A DNA stretch of 64,000 nt from Spirosoma profusum (GTDB lineage: Bacteria > Bacteroidota > Bacteroidia > Cytophagales > Spirosomataceae). This document shows positions 1 through 8,658 of the stretch, piece after piece. A program made the translations under genes and the position numbers. The notes beneath the pieces were generated by a model that worked only from the letters and a program-made list of their open reading frames with translations, was not told where the DNA came from and ran no database searches. How positions within the stretch are numbered: position 1 is the first letter of the stretch; the number at the start of each line of letters is the position of its first letter. The stretch covers positions 62,001-126,000 of the forward strand of contig NZ_JACWZY010000008.1 in NCBI RefSeq assembly GCF_014699005.1. Reading direction: 5' to 3'.

Positions 1-2
1 TT

Positions 3-1400
3 CCTGAAATCAGGCCGGAGCATTTCAAAAACTATTTTGATCTGGCATTCCTGGCTATGCACGGCCCCGACTGCGAAGACGGTGCTATTCAAGGACTTCT
101 GGAATGGTACAAGATGCCCTATACCGGTCCCGGATTAGTTGGTTCATCGATTGGAATCAACAAAATTCTGCAAAACGAACTGATTGCGCTGGTAAACGGC
201 CAGCAGAAAAAAACAGCGACCATCAGCCGGGATGCTTATGAGAAATCGGACAAAGCGCAGTTTTTCGAGTCGCTAATCGGGCATATTGGCTTGCCGATTG
301 TCGTAAAAGCCCCGCATCAGGGCTCTTCCATTGGCGTAGTCATCGTGCGCGAATCTGACCTCACGCAGTTTTGCCGGGCGGTTGAGCAATGCTTTTTTAC
401 AATGAGTATTCAGCCCGATGGCTGGAGTAAATTAAGCGAATGGGCCGAATTATCAGTTGATGAGAAGCAGGAACTGGCGCAGAAAATGGTCAGCCTCGAC
501 TCAGGAATCAGCTTTCCCGTCGTGATCGAACAATCAGGCGAAATCATTAAACACCCCAGAGATTTTGTCCAACGGCTGGATTCAATTATGAAATCGGGGA
601 ATCCGACGGTAACGATTGGTTCGCTGAACGCCGAAGATGAGGTGCTGTTTGAGGAATTTATCAGTGGGCAAGAGTTTTCATGTGGTGTTATTCAGGACGA
701 TGATCAGGTAGCCATTGCCCTTCCGCCAACCGAAATTTACAACGTAACGAGCTTCGATTTTGAATCGAAATACAAGCTTAACACAACTAAAAAACGAATT
801 CCTGTCGGAACCAGCCTGGAAAACAATCGCAAAATCCAGTTGGCGGTCGAAAACGTGTTTACGCAATTGGGTATCAACGTCTATGCACGTATCGACGGTT
901 TTCTAACACCCAATGGGGACGTATTACTTCATGACCCCAATACAATTCCGGGTATGTCGCCGTCGTCGCTGATTTTCAAACAAATGGCCGAGATTGGATT
1001 GAACCTTTGCCAGTCGCTGACGTATCTTATTCGCCAATCGTTGCGCGAGCGGATACGTAGCGGAAAAGATACGTATCACCTTAAAACGCTGCTGGCCAAT
1101 CTGGACGTAGCGTTGGCTAGTCGTAAAGCGAATCCGTTGCCAGAACGTGTCGTTTCGTTCGGGCCGGGTGACGCGGAATTTGCAGCCGCCAAACAACAGT
1201 ACAATGAACTGGCAGCTTCAGGAACGGTACGTCCGTCGTTGATGTACATTAAAAATAAGGAAGAATATCACGAGATTCCGGTGAATTTGCTGTTTAAGGA
1301 AACCATCGACGAACTGGAAACAGCCTTAAGTCAGCCCCGCCACCCGCTGCTTGTCGAAACAACGGAGCGGACGGCTCATATCACCGAACGTTACGTGTAA
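3..1400 (+). CDS. D-alanine--D-alanine ligase-like ATP-grasp protein, 5' end outside window
   Basis: The reading frame is open from the first complete codon (base 3), so the N-terminus lies upstream; the ATG at 57 is internal, because the residues before it continue the family motif (DLAFLAMHGPDCEDG). Family hallmarks seen: HGPDCEDGAIQGLLE, the ATP-grasp nucleotide-binding strand VVKAPHQGSSIG, the FEEFISGQEFS segment and the metal-binding end LHDPNTIPGMSPSS. Known members ligate two D-alanines in the cytoplasm for peptidoglycan. The protein is longer than the usual ~350 residues, with an insert between the ATP-grasp strands and an extra ~110-residue tail. The usual E of the metal-binding E-x-N motif is D here (DPN), so another dipeptide-type substrate is possible. 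A clear terminator follows. Confidence 0.8.
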   Translation, partial: PEIRPEHFKNYFDLAFLAMHGPDCEDGAIQGLLEWYKMPYTGPGLVGSSIGINKILQNELIALVNGQQKKTATISRDAYEKSDKAQFFESLIGHIGLPIVVKAPHQGSSIGVVIVRESDLTQFCRAVEQCFFTMSIQPDGWSKLSEWAELSVDEKQELAQKMVSLDSGISFPVVIEQSGEIIKHPRDFVQRLDSIMKSGNPTVTIGSLNAEDEVLFEEFISGQEFSCGVIQDDDQVAIALPPTEIYNVTSFDFESKYKLNTTKKRIPVGTSLENNRKIQLAVENVFTQLGINVYARIDGFLTPNGDVLLHDPNTIPGMSPSSLIFKQMAEIGLNLCQSLTYLIRQSLRERIRSGKDTYHLKTLLANLDVALASRKANPLPERVVSFGPGDAEFAAAKQQYNELAASGTVRPSLMYIKNKEEYHEIPVNLLFKETIDELETALSQPRHPLLVETTERTAHITERYV

Positions 1401-1429
1401 ATCTGAATACATAATTGTCGTATTTTAAG

Positions 1430-1464
1430 AAAAAGGCGCCTGGATGAATCTAAGCGCCTTTTTT
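1430..1464 (+). terminator. Rho-independent terminator after the ligase-like gene
   Basis: AAAAGGCGC pairs with GCGCCTTTTT around a loop of about 14 bases and ends in a run of six T. It lies 30 bases after the stop of the ligase-like gene and before the M14 gene. Confidence 0.85.
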
Positions 1465-1522
1465 CTCATATATTATCGCCTTAATACGTCAAATACAACC
1501 TTCATCTTTAAAACCAATCTTC

Positions 1523-3442
1523 ATGAAACAGCTTTTTACAGCACTCATCTGTTTTCTCTGCACAACTGCACTTTACGCCCAAAAATCGTATTACGGTCCT
1601 GAAGCAATCTGGCCAGAACAGGATACCGCCCGTAAATTTTACACTGTAAAAGGCGACCGACACGGCATTAGTTATTTCAAAAAACACCAGTTCAAGGAAG
1701 TCCAGTATCAGCCGGGACCGACGCTTAGTTTCGACATCTATCACACGCCTGATGTCATGCACAGCTGGTGCCGCAAATGGGCTGAGCAATATCCAAATCT
1801 GGTCGATTTGTATGAAGTAGCGAAAAGCTATGAAGGGCGCCCGATTTTGCAGATGACGCTGACTAATAAGAAAACGGGCAAACACACCGACAAACCCGCA
1901 GCCTATTTTGAAGGGGGGCGGCACAGTGGCGAAGTGACCAGTAGCGAAGCCGTGCTTTGGCTAGCCAAACACCTGCTCGACAATTACGGGAAAGACCCGG
2001 TCATCACGCAATTGCTCGATACAAAGTCCATTTACCTACGTCCGCAGAACAATCCCGACGGTGCGACAATGTATTTATACACCGCCCAACGTAACAGAAG
2101 CTCGATGCGTCCCCGTGATGATGATCGTGATGGTCTGCTGGATGAAGATACCGAAGATGATCTCGACGGCGACGGCATTATTTATCAGATTCGAAAAAAA
2201 GCAGTTACAAAAGAGGAGTTCGAAAAAGCGGATTACGTACTGGACCCAAAAGACAAATCGGGTCGGTTGATGAAACGGGTTAAAGAAGGACAAGGCCAGT
2301 GGTTGGTTTATACGGAAGGTATTGATAATGACGGCGATAGTAAATACAACGAAGACGGCATCGGCGGTCTCGACAATCACCGAAACTATCCCGAAAACTG
2401 GCGCCCCGACCAGGGTGGCGATTTTACAGGCCGGGGTTACTCGCAGGGGGGAGCCAGCGATTACCCGCTCAGCGAACCTGAAACACGTGCTACGTATACG
2501 TGGCTAATGGGCCATCCCAACATTTCGGTGGTGAACTCGATGGATACGCGTGTACCGATGCACTTGCGGCCGCCCTCTACGTCGTCGAGTGCCGAGAGTA
2601 TGTTCCCGCCGGATCTGGCGATTTACAAACACATGGATAGCCTCGGTCTATCGTTTACGGGCTACCCGTGGGCGGGCGATGTGTACGATACGTATCATAC
2701 GCGCAACAAAACCGACCGTCTGACGGGTGATCCAACCAAACCAACGCCTTTGTTCGGCCACGGGCCCGATTTTGGCTATTTTCAGTACGGCGCTGTTTGG
2801 TATGGCGATGAACTCTGGAATGGTGGTGCCATGAAAGATTACGACGGCGACGGTGATTACGACGAATACGACGGCCTGATGTGGGATGACGAGGCCAACG
2901 GCAAACGCGGTTTCAAATCCTGGACAAAGTTCACGCACCCGCAGCTTGGTGCCGTTGAGATTGGCGGTTTTCATCCCAAATTTTTTGCGCAGAACGGTCC
3001 GGCCTGGCAGTTGGAAAACTGGATTTCGAAGCAATCGAAGTTCAATTTAGCAATGGCTAAAGAACTTCCCCAGTTAGAATTCACCGACGTAACAGTACGT
3101 CCATTGGCCAATAATGAATTCGAAGTCAGCGTATTGTGGAAGAACTCGGGTAAATTACCCGTAGCGTTGGAGCAGGCAAAACGCGTCAAGATGGTACAGG
3201 AAGACCGCGTTACGTTGGATATTGATAAAGCATTGCTGAAAGGTTTCGATCAGGCTAAAGTAGTCATTACTCAACCAACAATCACGGATAAAACTATCTA
3301 TTCCGGGTACACTGGCATTGGTGAAAAGAAGGAAGCTACGTTCCGCGTCAAACTCAATCAGCCGGGGCCGCTGAAAGCCAAAGTCAAATTGCTTTCAACT
3401 CGGGGCGGTTATAAGGAAAAAGAAATTACGATTGGAAAATAA
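1523..3442 (+). CDS. Secreted M14-family zinc carboxypeptidase
   Basis: A 639-residue protein with a signal peptide (residues 1-19, ending LYAQ). The M14 zinc motif H-S-G-E is at residues 134-137 in the context FEGGRHSGEVTSSEA, and a candidate catalytic Glu is residue 479 (AVEIGGFHPKF). Family members remove C-terminal residues from peptides or cell-wall stems outside the cytoplasm. Asp-rich stretches (RDGLLDEDTEDDLDGDG and DYDGDGDYDEYDG) resemble thrombospondin-type-3 or EF-hand calcium loops and are common in this Bacteroidota subgroup. A ~100-residue beta-rich tail follows the catalytic domain. It appears to be a single-gene unit between a terminator and a palindrome. Confidence 0.9.
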   Translation: MKQLFTALICFLCTTALYAQKSYYGPEAIWPEQDTARKFYTVKGDRHGISYFKKHQFKEVQYQPGPTLSFDIYHTPDVMHSWCRKWAEQYPNLVDLYEVAKSYEGRPILQMTLTNKKTGKHTDKPAAYFEGGRHSGEVTSSEAVLWLAKHLLDNYGKDPVITQLLDTKSIYLRPQNNPDGATMYLYTAQRNRSSMRPRDDDRDGLLDEDTEDDLDGDGIIYQIRKKAVTKEEFEKADYVLDPKDKSGRLMKRVKEGQGQWLVYTEGIDNDGDSKYNEDGIGGLDNHRNYPENWRPDQGGDFTGRGYSQGGASDYPLSEPETRATYTWLMGHPNISVVNSMDTRVPMHLRPPSTSSSAESMFPPDLAIYKHMDSLGLSFTGYPWAGDVYDTYHTRNKTDRLTGDPTKPTPLFGHGPDFGYFQYGAVWYGDELWNGGAMKDYDGDGDYDEYDGLMWDDEANGKRGFKSWTKFTHPQLGAVEIGGFHPKFFAQNGPAWQLENWISKQSKFNLAMAKELPQLEFTDVTVRPLANNEFEVSVLWKNSGKLPVALEQAKRVKMVQEDRVTLDIDKALLKGFDQAKVVITQPTITDKTIYSGYTGIGEKKEATFRVKLNQPGPLKAKVKLLSTRGGYKEKEITIGK

Positions 3443-3450
3443 ATCGTGTA

Positions 3451-3480
3451 CGTAGTGACAAGGCATGCCTTGTCACTACG
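3451..3480. repeat. 30-bp perfect palindrome between convergent genes
   Basis: The 15-base arm CGTAGTGACAAGGCA is followed directly by its exact complement with no loop. It begins 8 bases after the M14 stop and overlaps the last codons of the facing VOC gene. Its position suits a bidirectional terminator, but there is no T run. Confidence 0.7.
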
Positions 3481-3853
3481 CAATGTCTTCCCAAAGCTCG
3501 ATGTTATTTCCTTCAGGATCAAGGATATGCACAAACTTACCATAGTCATAAACGGCTATTTCATCCAGAATGGTTACGCCTTCGCTTTTTAGCTGCTCCA
3601 CCAGTTCTTCAATATTCTCGACACGGTAATTGATCATGAAGTCCTTTTTGGATGGCTCAAAATAGTTGGTGTTTTTGTCGAAAGCTCCCCAAACGGTTGA
3701 CCCTTCTTTACTTGGGTCATCTGCATCGCGCCATTTAAATTGCGTACCATAAGCCTCCATTGGTAATCCCAGATGTTGAGCGTACCAGTCTTTCATTTTC
3801 TTGGGGTCATCGCACTTAAAGAAGATGCCGCCTATTCCGGTTACTTTTTTCAT
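3476..3853 (-). CDS. VOC (glyoxalase/bleomycin-resistance fold) protein
   Basis: A 125-residue cytoplasmic protein with the two beta-alpha-beta-beta-beta modules of the vicinal oxygen chelate superfamily. The N-terminal module has IGGIFFKCDDPKKMKDWYAQ and LGLPMEAYG; the C-terminal module ends ILDPEGNNIELWE, whose E is the usual metal ligand. Glyoxalases, dioxygenases and antibiotic-binding proteins share this fold, so the substrate cannot be named. The gene faces the M14 peptidase, and a 39-bp inverted repeat lies behind its start. Confidence 0.85.
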   Translation of the reverse strand: MKKVTGIGGIFFKCDDPKKMKDWYAQHLGLPMEAYGTQFKWRDADDPSKEGSTVWGAFDKNTNYFEPSKKDFMINYRVENIEELVEQLKSEGVTILDEIAVYDYGKFVHILDPEGNNIELWEDIA

Positions 3854-3954
3854 GTGTTTATTTTTGTAACAGTCTTCTCAATCTTATCAGTTGATAATAC
3901 TACGTTAATGGGAACAATAGATTAATGTACCCTTAACTAATTCGTTTATAGCAC

Positions 3955-4051
3955 ATTGCTGACGCTTAGGGCTTCGACAGGATCAGCCTGACAAACCAAC
4001 TTAAGAGTATACTGTCAGGCTGATCCTGTCGAAGCCCTAAGCGTCAGCAAT
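3955..4051. repeat. Long inverted repeat, 39-bp perfect arms
   Basis: Arms 3955-3993 and 4013-4051 are exact complements around a 19-base AT-rich loop. The arm begins ATTGCTGACGCTTAGGGC and contains GCTTCGACAGGATCAGCC. It lies between two minus-strand genes, the DUF4199 gene and the VOC gene. No transposase or target duplication is visible. The GCTGACG start resembles the other hairpin repeats in this window. Confidence 0.85.
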
Positions 4052-4099
4052 ACGTTGACTTAGCCATTACACACGTTACGTTAATCCTCCTTTCGCCCA

Positions 4100-4633
4100 T
4101 CACCCAACCGGCAGAAATTCTTTTCGACGTAGCAACGTAGCACTGAGCAACGTAATGATCAGCCCTACCGGAAAAATTTCAATAAACGTATAGGCAAATC
4201 GAACCAGCGGGTTTTTATACGACTCTGCCACCTGCCGGAAATCGGCCATCGACGTAGCGATTTCCTGTTCCGTAGACCCTTTCTTACGCATGGCCGCTTC
4301 CATATTCTGCGCCGTCCACTCCATAAAATTCGGCCAGACAGTACTGTAGTAGAATTCCCATGAAAGACAATACATTATGGACGCAATCAACGTAATAAGA
4401 ATACCCACTTTAAACGCCGAACCGAACGTAATGGCCCCACCCAGATGGTTGTCGCGGTACGATTTTATCCCGAAAAAAATCAGGGATAGGGCAATGACCA
4501 TGGTGGTATATCCCACCCACATACTATTGTCACCCGTAAGGGTACCATTTCGCAAAAACGGTATCGTCAGGCCGAACATACCTCCTACTATGATACCGGC
4601 AATCGTGCCATAAATCAGAACAATTTTCTTCAT
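4100..4633 (-). CDS. DUF4199 membrane protein
   Basis: A 177-residue integral membrane protein with about four hydrophobic segments (near residues 3-25, 38-56, 72-92 and 148-168), matching the Bacteroidota DUF4199 family, whose function is unknown. It is the last gene of a minus-strand run: lipoprotein, membrane-anchored LuxR-type regulator, then this gene. The order suggests it is a target or partner of the regulator. Confidence 0.8.
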   Translation of the reverse strand: MKKIVLIYGTIAGIIVGGMFGLTIPFLRNGTLTGDNSMWVGYTTMVIALSLIFFGIKSYRDNHLGGAITFGSAFKVGILITLIASIMYCLSWEFYYSTVWPNFMEWTAQNMEAAMRKKGSTEQEIATSMADFRQVAESYKNPLVRFAYTFIEIFPVGLIITLLSATLLRRKEFLPVG

Positions 4634-4726
4634 GATGTTTTTTCGTCAAAGCAAGTAAAACAGCCATTTGCGCGCATCACCCGAAAGTATGATTTAGCGA
4701 TTTACCCCCAAAATCATCCGAATGTA

Positions 4727-5152
4727 CTAGGGAAGCAACCCGATTTCCTTAGCTCGCTGGATGGCTTGTGTCCGGCGTTTGGAATCGAGTTTGAGAAACA
4801 GATTGGACGAATGTGTTTTGATCGTATTGAGCGAGACAAACAACGTATCGGCAATTTCCTGATTCGACAGCCCCTTTGCCATCAGTTCCAGCACCTCATA
4901 TTCGCGTTTGCTGATGCCCAGCGTTTCCAGGCGTTTGGTATCGAATTGATACGTAGTTTGAGGTACAAGAACCGTTTTCGGCCGGGTGAGCTTTAAACCG
5001 GCCCAAACGCCGAACGCGGTAAACAAAACGGCAATCGTACTAAGGTAAATTTCAAGGGATAAAGAATGTACCATAAACCGAAACTCCAGCAGCTTCAGTG
5101 CTACAATTAAAGCGGCCAGCGAGAGCCCGTATAAAAAAATTGTCCGTTTCAT
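4727..5152 (-). CDS. Membrane-anchored LuxR-type HTH regulator
   Basis: A 141-residue protein with two N-terminal transmembrane segments (about residues 5-22 and 33-53) and a C-terminal LuxR/FixJ helix-turn-helix (about 75-135): LGISKREYEVLELMAKG, then SNQEIADTLFVSLNTIKTH. There is no receiver or ligand domain, so the membrane segments are the only candidate sensor. It starts 10 bases after the stop of the upstream lipoprotein gene and lies 93 bases before the DUF4199 gene, indicating one operon. Direct control of DNA from the membrane is inferred from the architecture. Confidence 0.85.
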   Translation of the reverse strand: MKRTIFLYGLSLAALIVALKLLEFRFMVHSLSLEIYLSTIAVLFTAFGVWAGLKLTRPKTVLVPQTTYQFDTKRLETLGISKREYEVLELMAKGLSNQEIADTLFVSLNTIKTHSSNLFLKLDSKRRTQAIQRAKEIGLLP

Positions 5153-5162
5153 AAGCAGCCAC

Positions 5163-5852
5163 TTAATTCAAATTCAGGCCAAACAGCACCCCGAACCAGG
5201 GCTTTTGCTGGTAAATCCAGTGCTGACGATTCGCATCGGCCAGGTAGTCGATTCCAAAAGCCAGCCCTACGTTGAAAACACGGGCATCGTAAATCGTAGC
5301 GATACCCGCGTCGAGTACAACGCCTTCGTACTCAATACCAATCGGTGAACGGGTCACGAAATCAGTCATAGACGTAGAGCCGATACCGGCAAAAAATCCG
5401 TACCCAAATCCGCGACTCCGCAACTGACGAACCCCAAATGTCGGCGTAACCGATTGCCAACGATAATTGTATAAATCGACACGCCGGCCTACGTAGAGAG
5501 CAGCGTTAAAATTTGAATTCAGTTGGGCAGGTAAAAGTCCTTGAGCAGGCCTGATTTTAAACGGAAGCGTAAACACATCGACGTCGATTTCGCTACGTCG
5601 AAACGTCCAGTATTTATACGTTGACGGCGCTACGTATTGACGTTTATCTATCTGCTTAACAAGGAGTTGCAACGTATCACCTGAGTCAATGACGTAATGT
5701 TTTTCGTTTCGAAGTTCAGGTTGATTCATTGACCGTATGGAATAAAAATCAGGTTCCAGTGTACTCACCGATGACGTAACACGACAACTTTGCAAAGCGC
5801 AGAAGCCAGCAACATAAAGCAGATTACAAACGATACGTAGCGAAAAAGTCAT
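5163..5852 (-). CDS. Predicted lipoprotein with beta-barrel-like C-terminal half
   Basis: No family was recognised. The start is placed at 5852 because it opens directly into a lipoprotein signal (MTFSLRIVCNLLYVAGFCA, then LQSC lipobox); an ATG 30 bases upstream would bury it. The ~229-residue product has alternating hydrophobic/aromatic strands and ends in LFGLNLN, compatible with an outer-membrane or surface beta protein. It heads the operon with the LuxR-type and DUF4199 genes, so it may be an envelope component the regulator responds to. Confidence 0.6.
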   Translation of the reverse strand: MTFSLRIVCNLLYVAGFCALQSCRVTSSVSTLEPDFYSIRSMNQPELRNEKHYVIDSGDTLQLLVKQIDKRQYVAPSTYKYWTFRRSEIDVDVFTLPFKIRPAQGLLPAQLNSNFNAALYVGRRVDLYNYRWQSVTPTFGVRQLRSRGFGYGFFAGIGSTSMTDFVTRSPIGIEYEGVVLDAGIATIYDARVFNVGLAFGIDYLADANRQHWIYQQKPWFGVLFGLNLN

Positions 5853-5958
5853 AGTACAGTTACTGCTGTCTGGTTGCGACATACGCCTATCTCTATTTTA
5901 GCGAAATAATTTGAGATTAAAGACGCAATTTGGGCTATTTTGCACAAAAAAACACTGC

Positions 5959-7860
5959 ATGCCAACGTACTGTTTCCGAACGCTAGTGGCGGTTTTATTA
6001 CTTCCCGTTCTGGCCGTTGCCCAGCCAACTCCTACTGCTAATCCATACCCATTCACTCCCACGCAGGATTCAGCTTTTGTGCGCGAGAATTATCAGAAAA
6101 CGGAATTTATGGTGCCTATGCGCGATGGCAAAAAGCTGTTCACGCAGATTTATGCGCCAAAAGACCAAGCTGGCAAGCATCCGATCATTATGCAACGCAC
6201 TCCGTACAGTTGTGCTCCCTACGGAACCGATATATTCCGTAAGCGTGTTGGCCCGAATCCGTTCATGCTACGCGACAATTATATCGTTGTGTATCAGGAT
6301 GTTCGTGGCCGTTGGGCGTCGGAGGGTACGTTTATCGAAATGACGCCCCACAAGGACGTAAAGAAAAATCCGACTGATGTGGATGAAGCGTCTGATACGT
6401 ATGACACTATCGACTGGCTACTGAAGAACGTAGCAAATCATAACGGGAATGTCGGGCAATGGGGAATCAGCTATCCGGGTTTCTTTACGTCGGCGGGTTC
6501 CGTTTCGGGGCATCCAGCTCTAAAAGCATCGTCGCCACAAGCGCCAATGGCCGATTTGTGGCGAGATGATGCGTTTCATAATGGAGCGTTTATGATTGCG
6601 GCTAACTTTAGTTTTTACCCGTATTTTCAGGAACACAAGCAACCCACCAAGCAAAATCCTCCGCCCATTTTCGAAACGAATGATCCCGATGGGTATCATT
6701 TTTACCTGAATATGGGGCCATCGGCCAACTCCGAAAGCCAGTACTTTAAGGGACGTAACAAATATTACCACGAGAATTTCGAGCATCCTGATTACGACGA
6801 CCATTGGAAAAAGCGGAACATTTTGCCGCATCTCAAAGGTATCAAACATGCCGTGATGGTGGTCGGCGGCTGGTACGACGAGCAGGATTTATTCGGTACG
6901 TTCAATACGTATAAGGCGATTGAAAAACAGAATCCGGGTATTCAAAATACGTTTGTAGTTGGTCCCTGGGTGCATGGTGGCTGGGCGGGGCCTTCCGGAC
7001 AAACGCTTGCTGATCAGGATTTTGGGTCGAAAACATCGCCGTATTATCAGGAAAATATCGAAGCCAAATTCTTTAAACATCACCTTTTCAACGAAACTAC
7101 GCCACTGGCCCTACCCGAAGCTACGTTGTTCGAAACGGGTACGAACCGCTGGCGGACGTTTGACACGTACCCACCGAAAGGCACGCAGTCCAAACAATTG
7201 TATTTGCAGGCAAACGGTAAGCTGGCGTTTACGTCGCCAGCAACCGGAGCCGCCTTCACCGAATTTTTATCCGACCCGGCGCATCCAGTGCCTTTTTCGA
7301 GTAAAATCAACGATGGTTTTTCGGCTGAATATATGGTTGAAGACCAGCGTTTTGCCTCCGCCCGCCCCGACGTATTAACCTTTCAGACCGAACCACTCAG
7401 TGACAATTTGACGCTGGCGGGACCTATTCTGGCTCAACTAACCGTGTCAACTACTGGCACCGACGCCGACTGGGTTGTGAAAGTCATTGATGTATATCCG
7501 ACCGATACGCCCCAAAATCCGCAGAATAAGGACGTAGTGCTCGGCAATTATCAGCAATTGATACGTAGCGAAATTATTCGCGGACGCTACCGCAACAACA
7601 TCAGCAAGCCCGAAGCCTTTACGCCCAACAAGCCGACGAAAGTTGCTGTGGAATTGCAGGACGTACTGCATACGTTCAAAAAAGGACATCGGCTGATGGT
7701 ACAGGTGCAAAGTTCATGTTTCCCCTGGGCTGATCGAAATCCGCAAAAATTCGTTCCGATTTTTTCTGCCAACGAATCTGACTACCAGAAAGCTAACCAT
7801 CGCGTTTATCATGGTAAACAGGGAACTAGCTTTCTGCAAATAGGCATATTGGGTCAATAG
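5959..7860 (+). CDS. Secreted alpha-amino-acid ester hydrolase-like (CocE/NonD, S15-type) hydrolase
   Basis: About 633 residues. The start at 5959 opens into a signal peptide ending AVAQ; an upstream ATG at 5911 would precede it with a polar extension. The alpha/beta-hydrolase domain shows MVPMRDGKKLFTQIY, YQDVRGRWASEG, the nucleophile elbow GISYPGF (Ser171), WYDEQD (Asp307) and GPWVHGG (His339), in the order of the S15/CocE triad. The C-terminal jelly-roll contains STTGTDADWVVKVIDVYP and QVQSSCFPWADRNPQKF. From memory, these resemble Acetobacter/Xanthomonas alpha-amino-acid ester hydrolases, which act on esters and on beta-lactams such as ampicillin and cephalexin. A metallo-beta-lactamase gene begins 17 bases downstream. 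A general dipeptidyl-peptidase role remains possible. Confidence 0.8.
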   Translation: MPTYCFRTLVAVLLLPVLAVAQPTPTANPYPFTPTQDSAFVRENYQKTEFMVPMRDGKKLFTQIYAPKDQAGKHPIIMQRTPYSCAPYGTDIFRKRVGPNPFMLRDNYIVVYQDVRGRWASEGTFIEMTPHKDVKKNPTDVDEASDTYDTIDWLLKNVANHNGNVGQWGISYPGFFTSAGSVSGHPALKASSPQAPMADLWRDDAFHNGAFMIAANFSFYPYFQEHKQPTKQNPPPIFETNDPDGYHFYLNMGPSANSESQYFKGRNKYYHENFEHPDYDDHWKKRNILPHLKGIKHAVMVVGGWYDEQDLFGTFNTYKAIEKQNPGIQNTFVVGPWVHGGWAGPSGQTLADQDFGSKTSPYYQENIEAKFFKHHLFNETTPLALPEATLFETGTNRWRTFDTYPPKGTQSKQLYLQANGKLAFTSPATGAAFTEFLSDPAHPVPFSSKINDGFSAEYMVEDQRFASARPDVLTFQTEPLSDNLTLAGPILAQLTVSTTGTDADWVVKVIDVYPTDTPQNPQNKDVVLGNYQQLIRSEIIRGRYRNNISKPEAFTPNKPTKVAVELQDVLHTFKKGHRLMVQVQSSCFPWADRNPQKFVPIFSANESDYQKANHRVYHGKQGTSFLQIGILGQ

Positions 7861-7877
7861 TTAACAAATTATACGTC

Positions 7878-8624
7878 ATGCGCAGTTTCCTCACGGTTTT
7901 AACGGTATTCCTGCTACGTTACGGTCAGGCCCAATCCGTATCGGTACCCAAGCTGCTCGTAACGCCCCTGAACGACCGCGTTTATGTACACACTACGTAT
8001 GGCATTTACAATAATTCGGCAGTTCCTTCCAACGGATTGATTATCAAAACGAACGAAGGTATAGTACTGGTCGATTCGGGATGGGACAGCGACACGAGTA
8101 CCGATAATACGCGGCAGATACTCAAGTGGGTAGCTGATAGTCTGCATCAGCCTGTGAGACTCTGTATCGTAACACACGCTCACGACGACCGCGTTGGTGG
8201 AATTCGGGCACTTCAGAAAGCGGGCGTTCGGGTTGTTAGCACAAAGTTGACCGCTCAGAATGCGGTAAAACGGGGCTATCCGTCGCCCGAAAGTATTTTA
8301 CCCAACGATACTACGTTCACCATTGGTAATGAGCCAATTCGCCCTTATTTTCCGGGAGCAGGGCACACTGATGATAACATTGTGGTTTGGTTACCGAATC
8401 AGAAAATATTGTACGGCGGTTGCCTGATCAAAAGTGTGGCCGTTTTTGGTATGGGAAATCTTGCCGACGCCAATTTAAAAGCGTGGCCGGAATCGATGCG
8501 CAACGTCATAAAACAGTTCAGAACGGCCCAGGTCGTGGTTCCCGGTCATGAAGGCTGGAGCGATGCAAAAGCACTGGAACACACGCTGCAACTCGTTACT
8601 AAATATAACGCATCGAAGAAATGA
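7878..8624 (+). CDS. Subclass B1 metallo-beta-lactamase
   Basis: A 248-residue protein with a signal peptide (ending GQAQ). All B1 zinc ligands are present: H100-x-H102-x-D104 (THAHDDRVGG), H163 (GAGHTDDN), C182 (YGGCLIKS) and H224 (VPGHEGW). Lys185 and Asn194 (GNLADAN) match the B1 substrate-carboxylate and oxyanion positions. The early strand GLIIKTNEGIVLVDSGW is also typical. Such enzymes hydrolyse penicillins, cephalosporins and carbapenems in the periplasm. The gene lies 17 bases after the ester-hydrolase-like gene on the same strand and before an acetyltransferase, so co-transcription is likely. There are no signs of mobility; it is probably a resident chromosomal gene. Confidence 0.93.
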   Translation: MRSFLTVLTVFLLRYGQAQSVSVPKLLVTPLNDRVYVHTTYGIYNNSAVPSNGLIIKTNEGIVLVDSGWDSDTSTDNTRQILKWVADSLHQPVRLCIVTHAHDDRVGGIRALQKAGVRVVSTKLTAQNAVKRGYPSPESILPNDTTFTIGNEPIRPYFPGAGHTDDNIVVWLPNQKILYGGCLIKSVAVFGMGNLADANLKAWPESMRNVIKQFRTAQVVVPGHEGWSDAKALEHTLQLVTKYNASKK

Positions 8625-8658
8625 TGCTACGTTCGATAGCCCTATACGAATACATACC

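Noticed and set aside
3955..4051. Long inverted repeat as insertion-sequence ends
   Set aside because: There is no transposase between or beside the arms, the loop is 19 bases, and no target-site duplication is visible.
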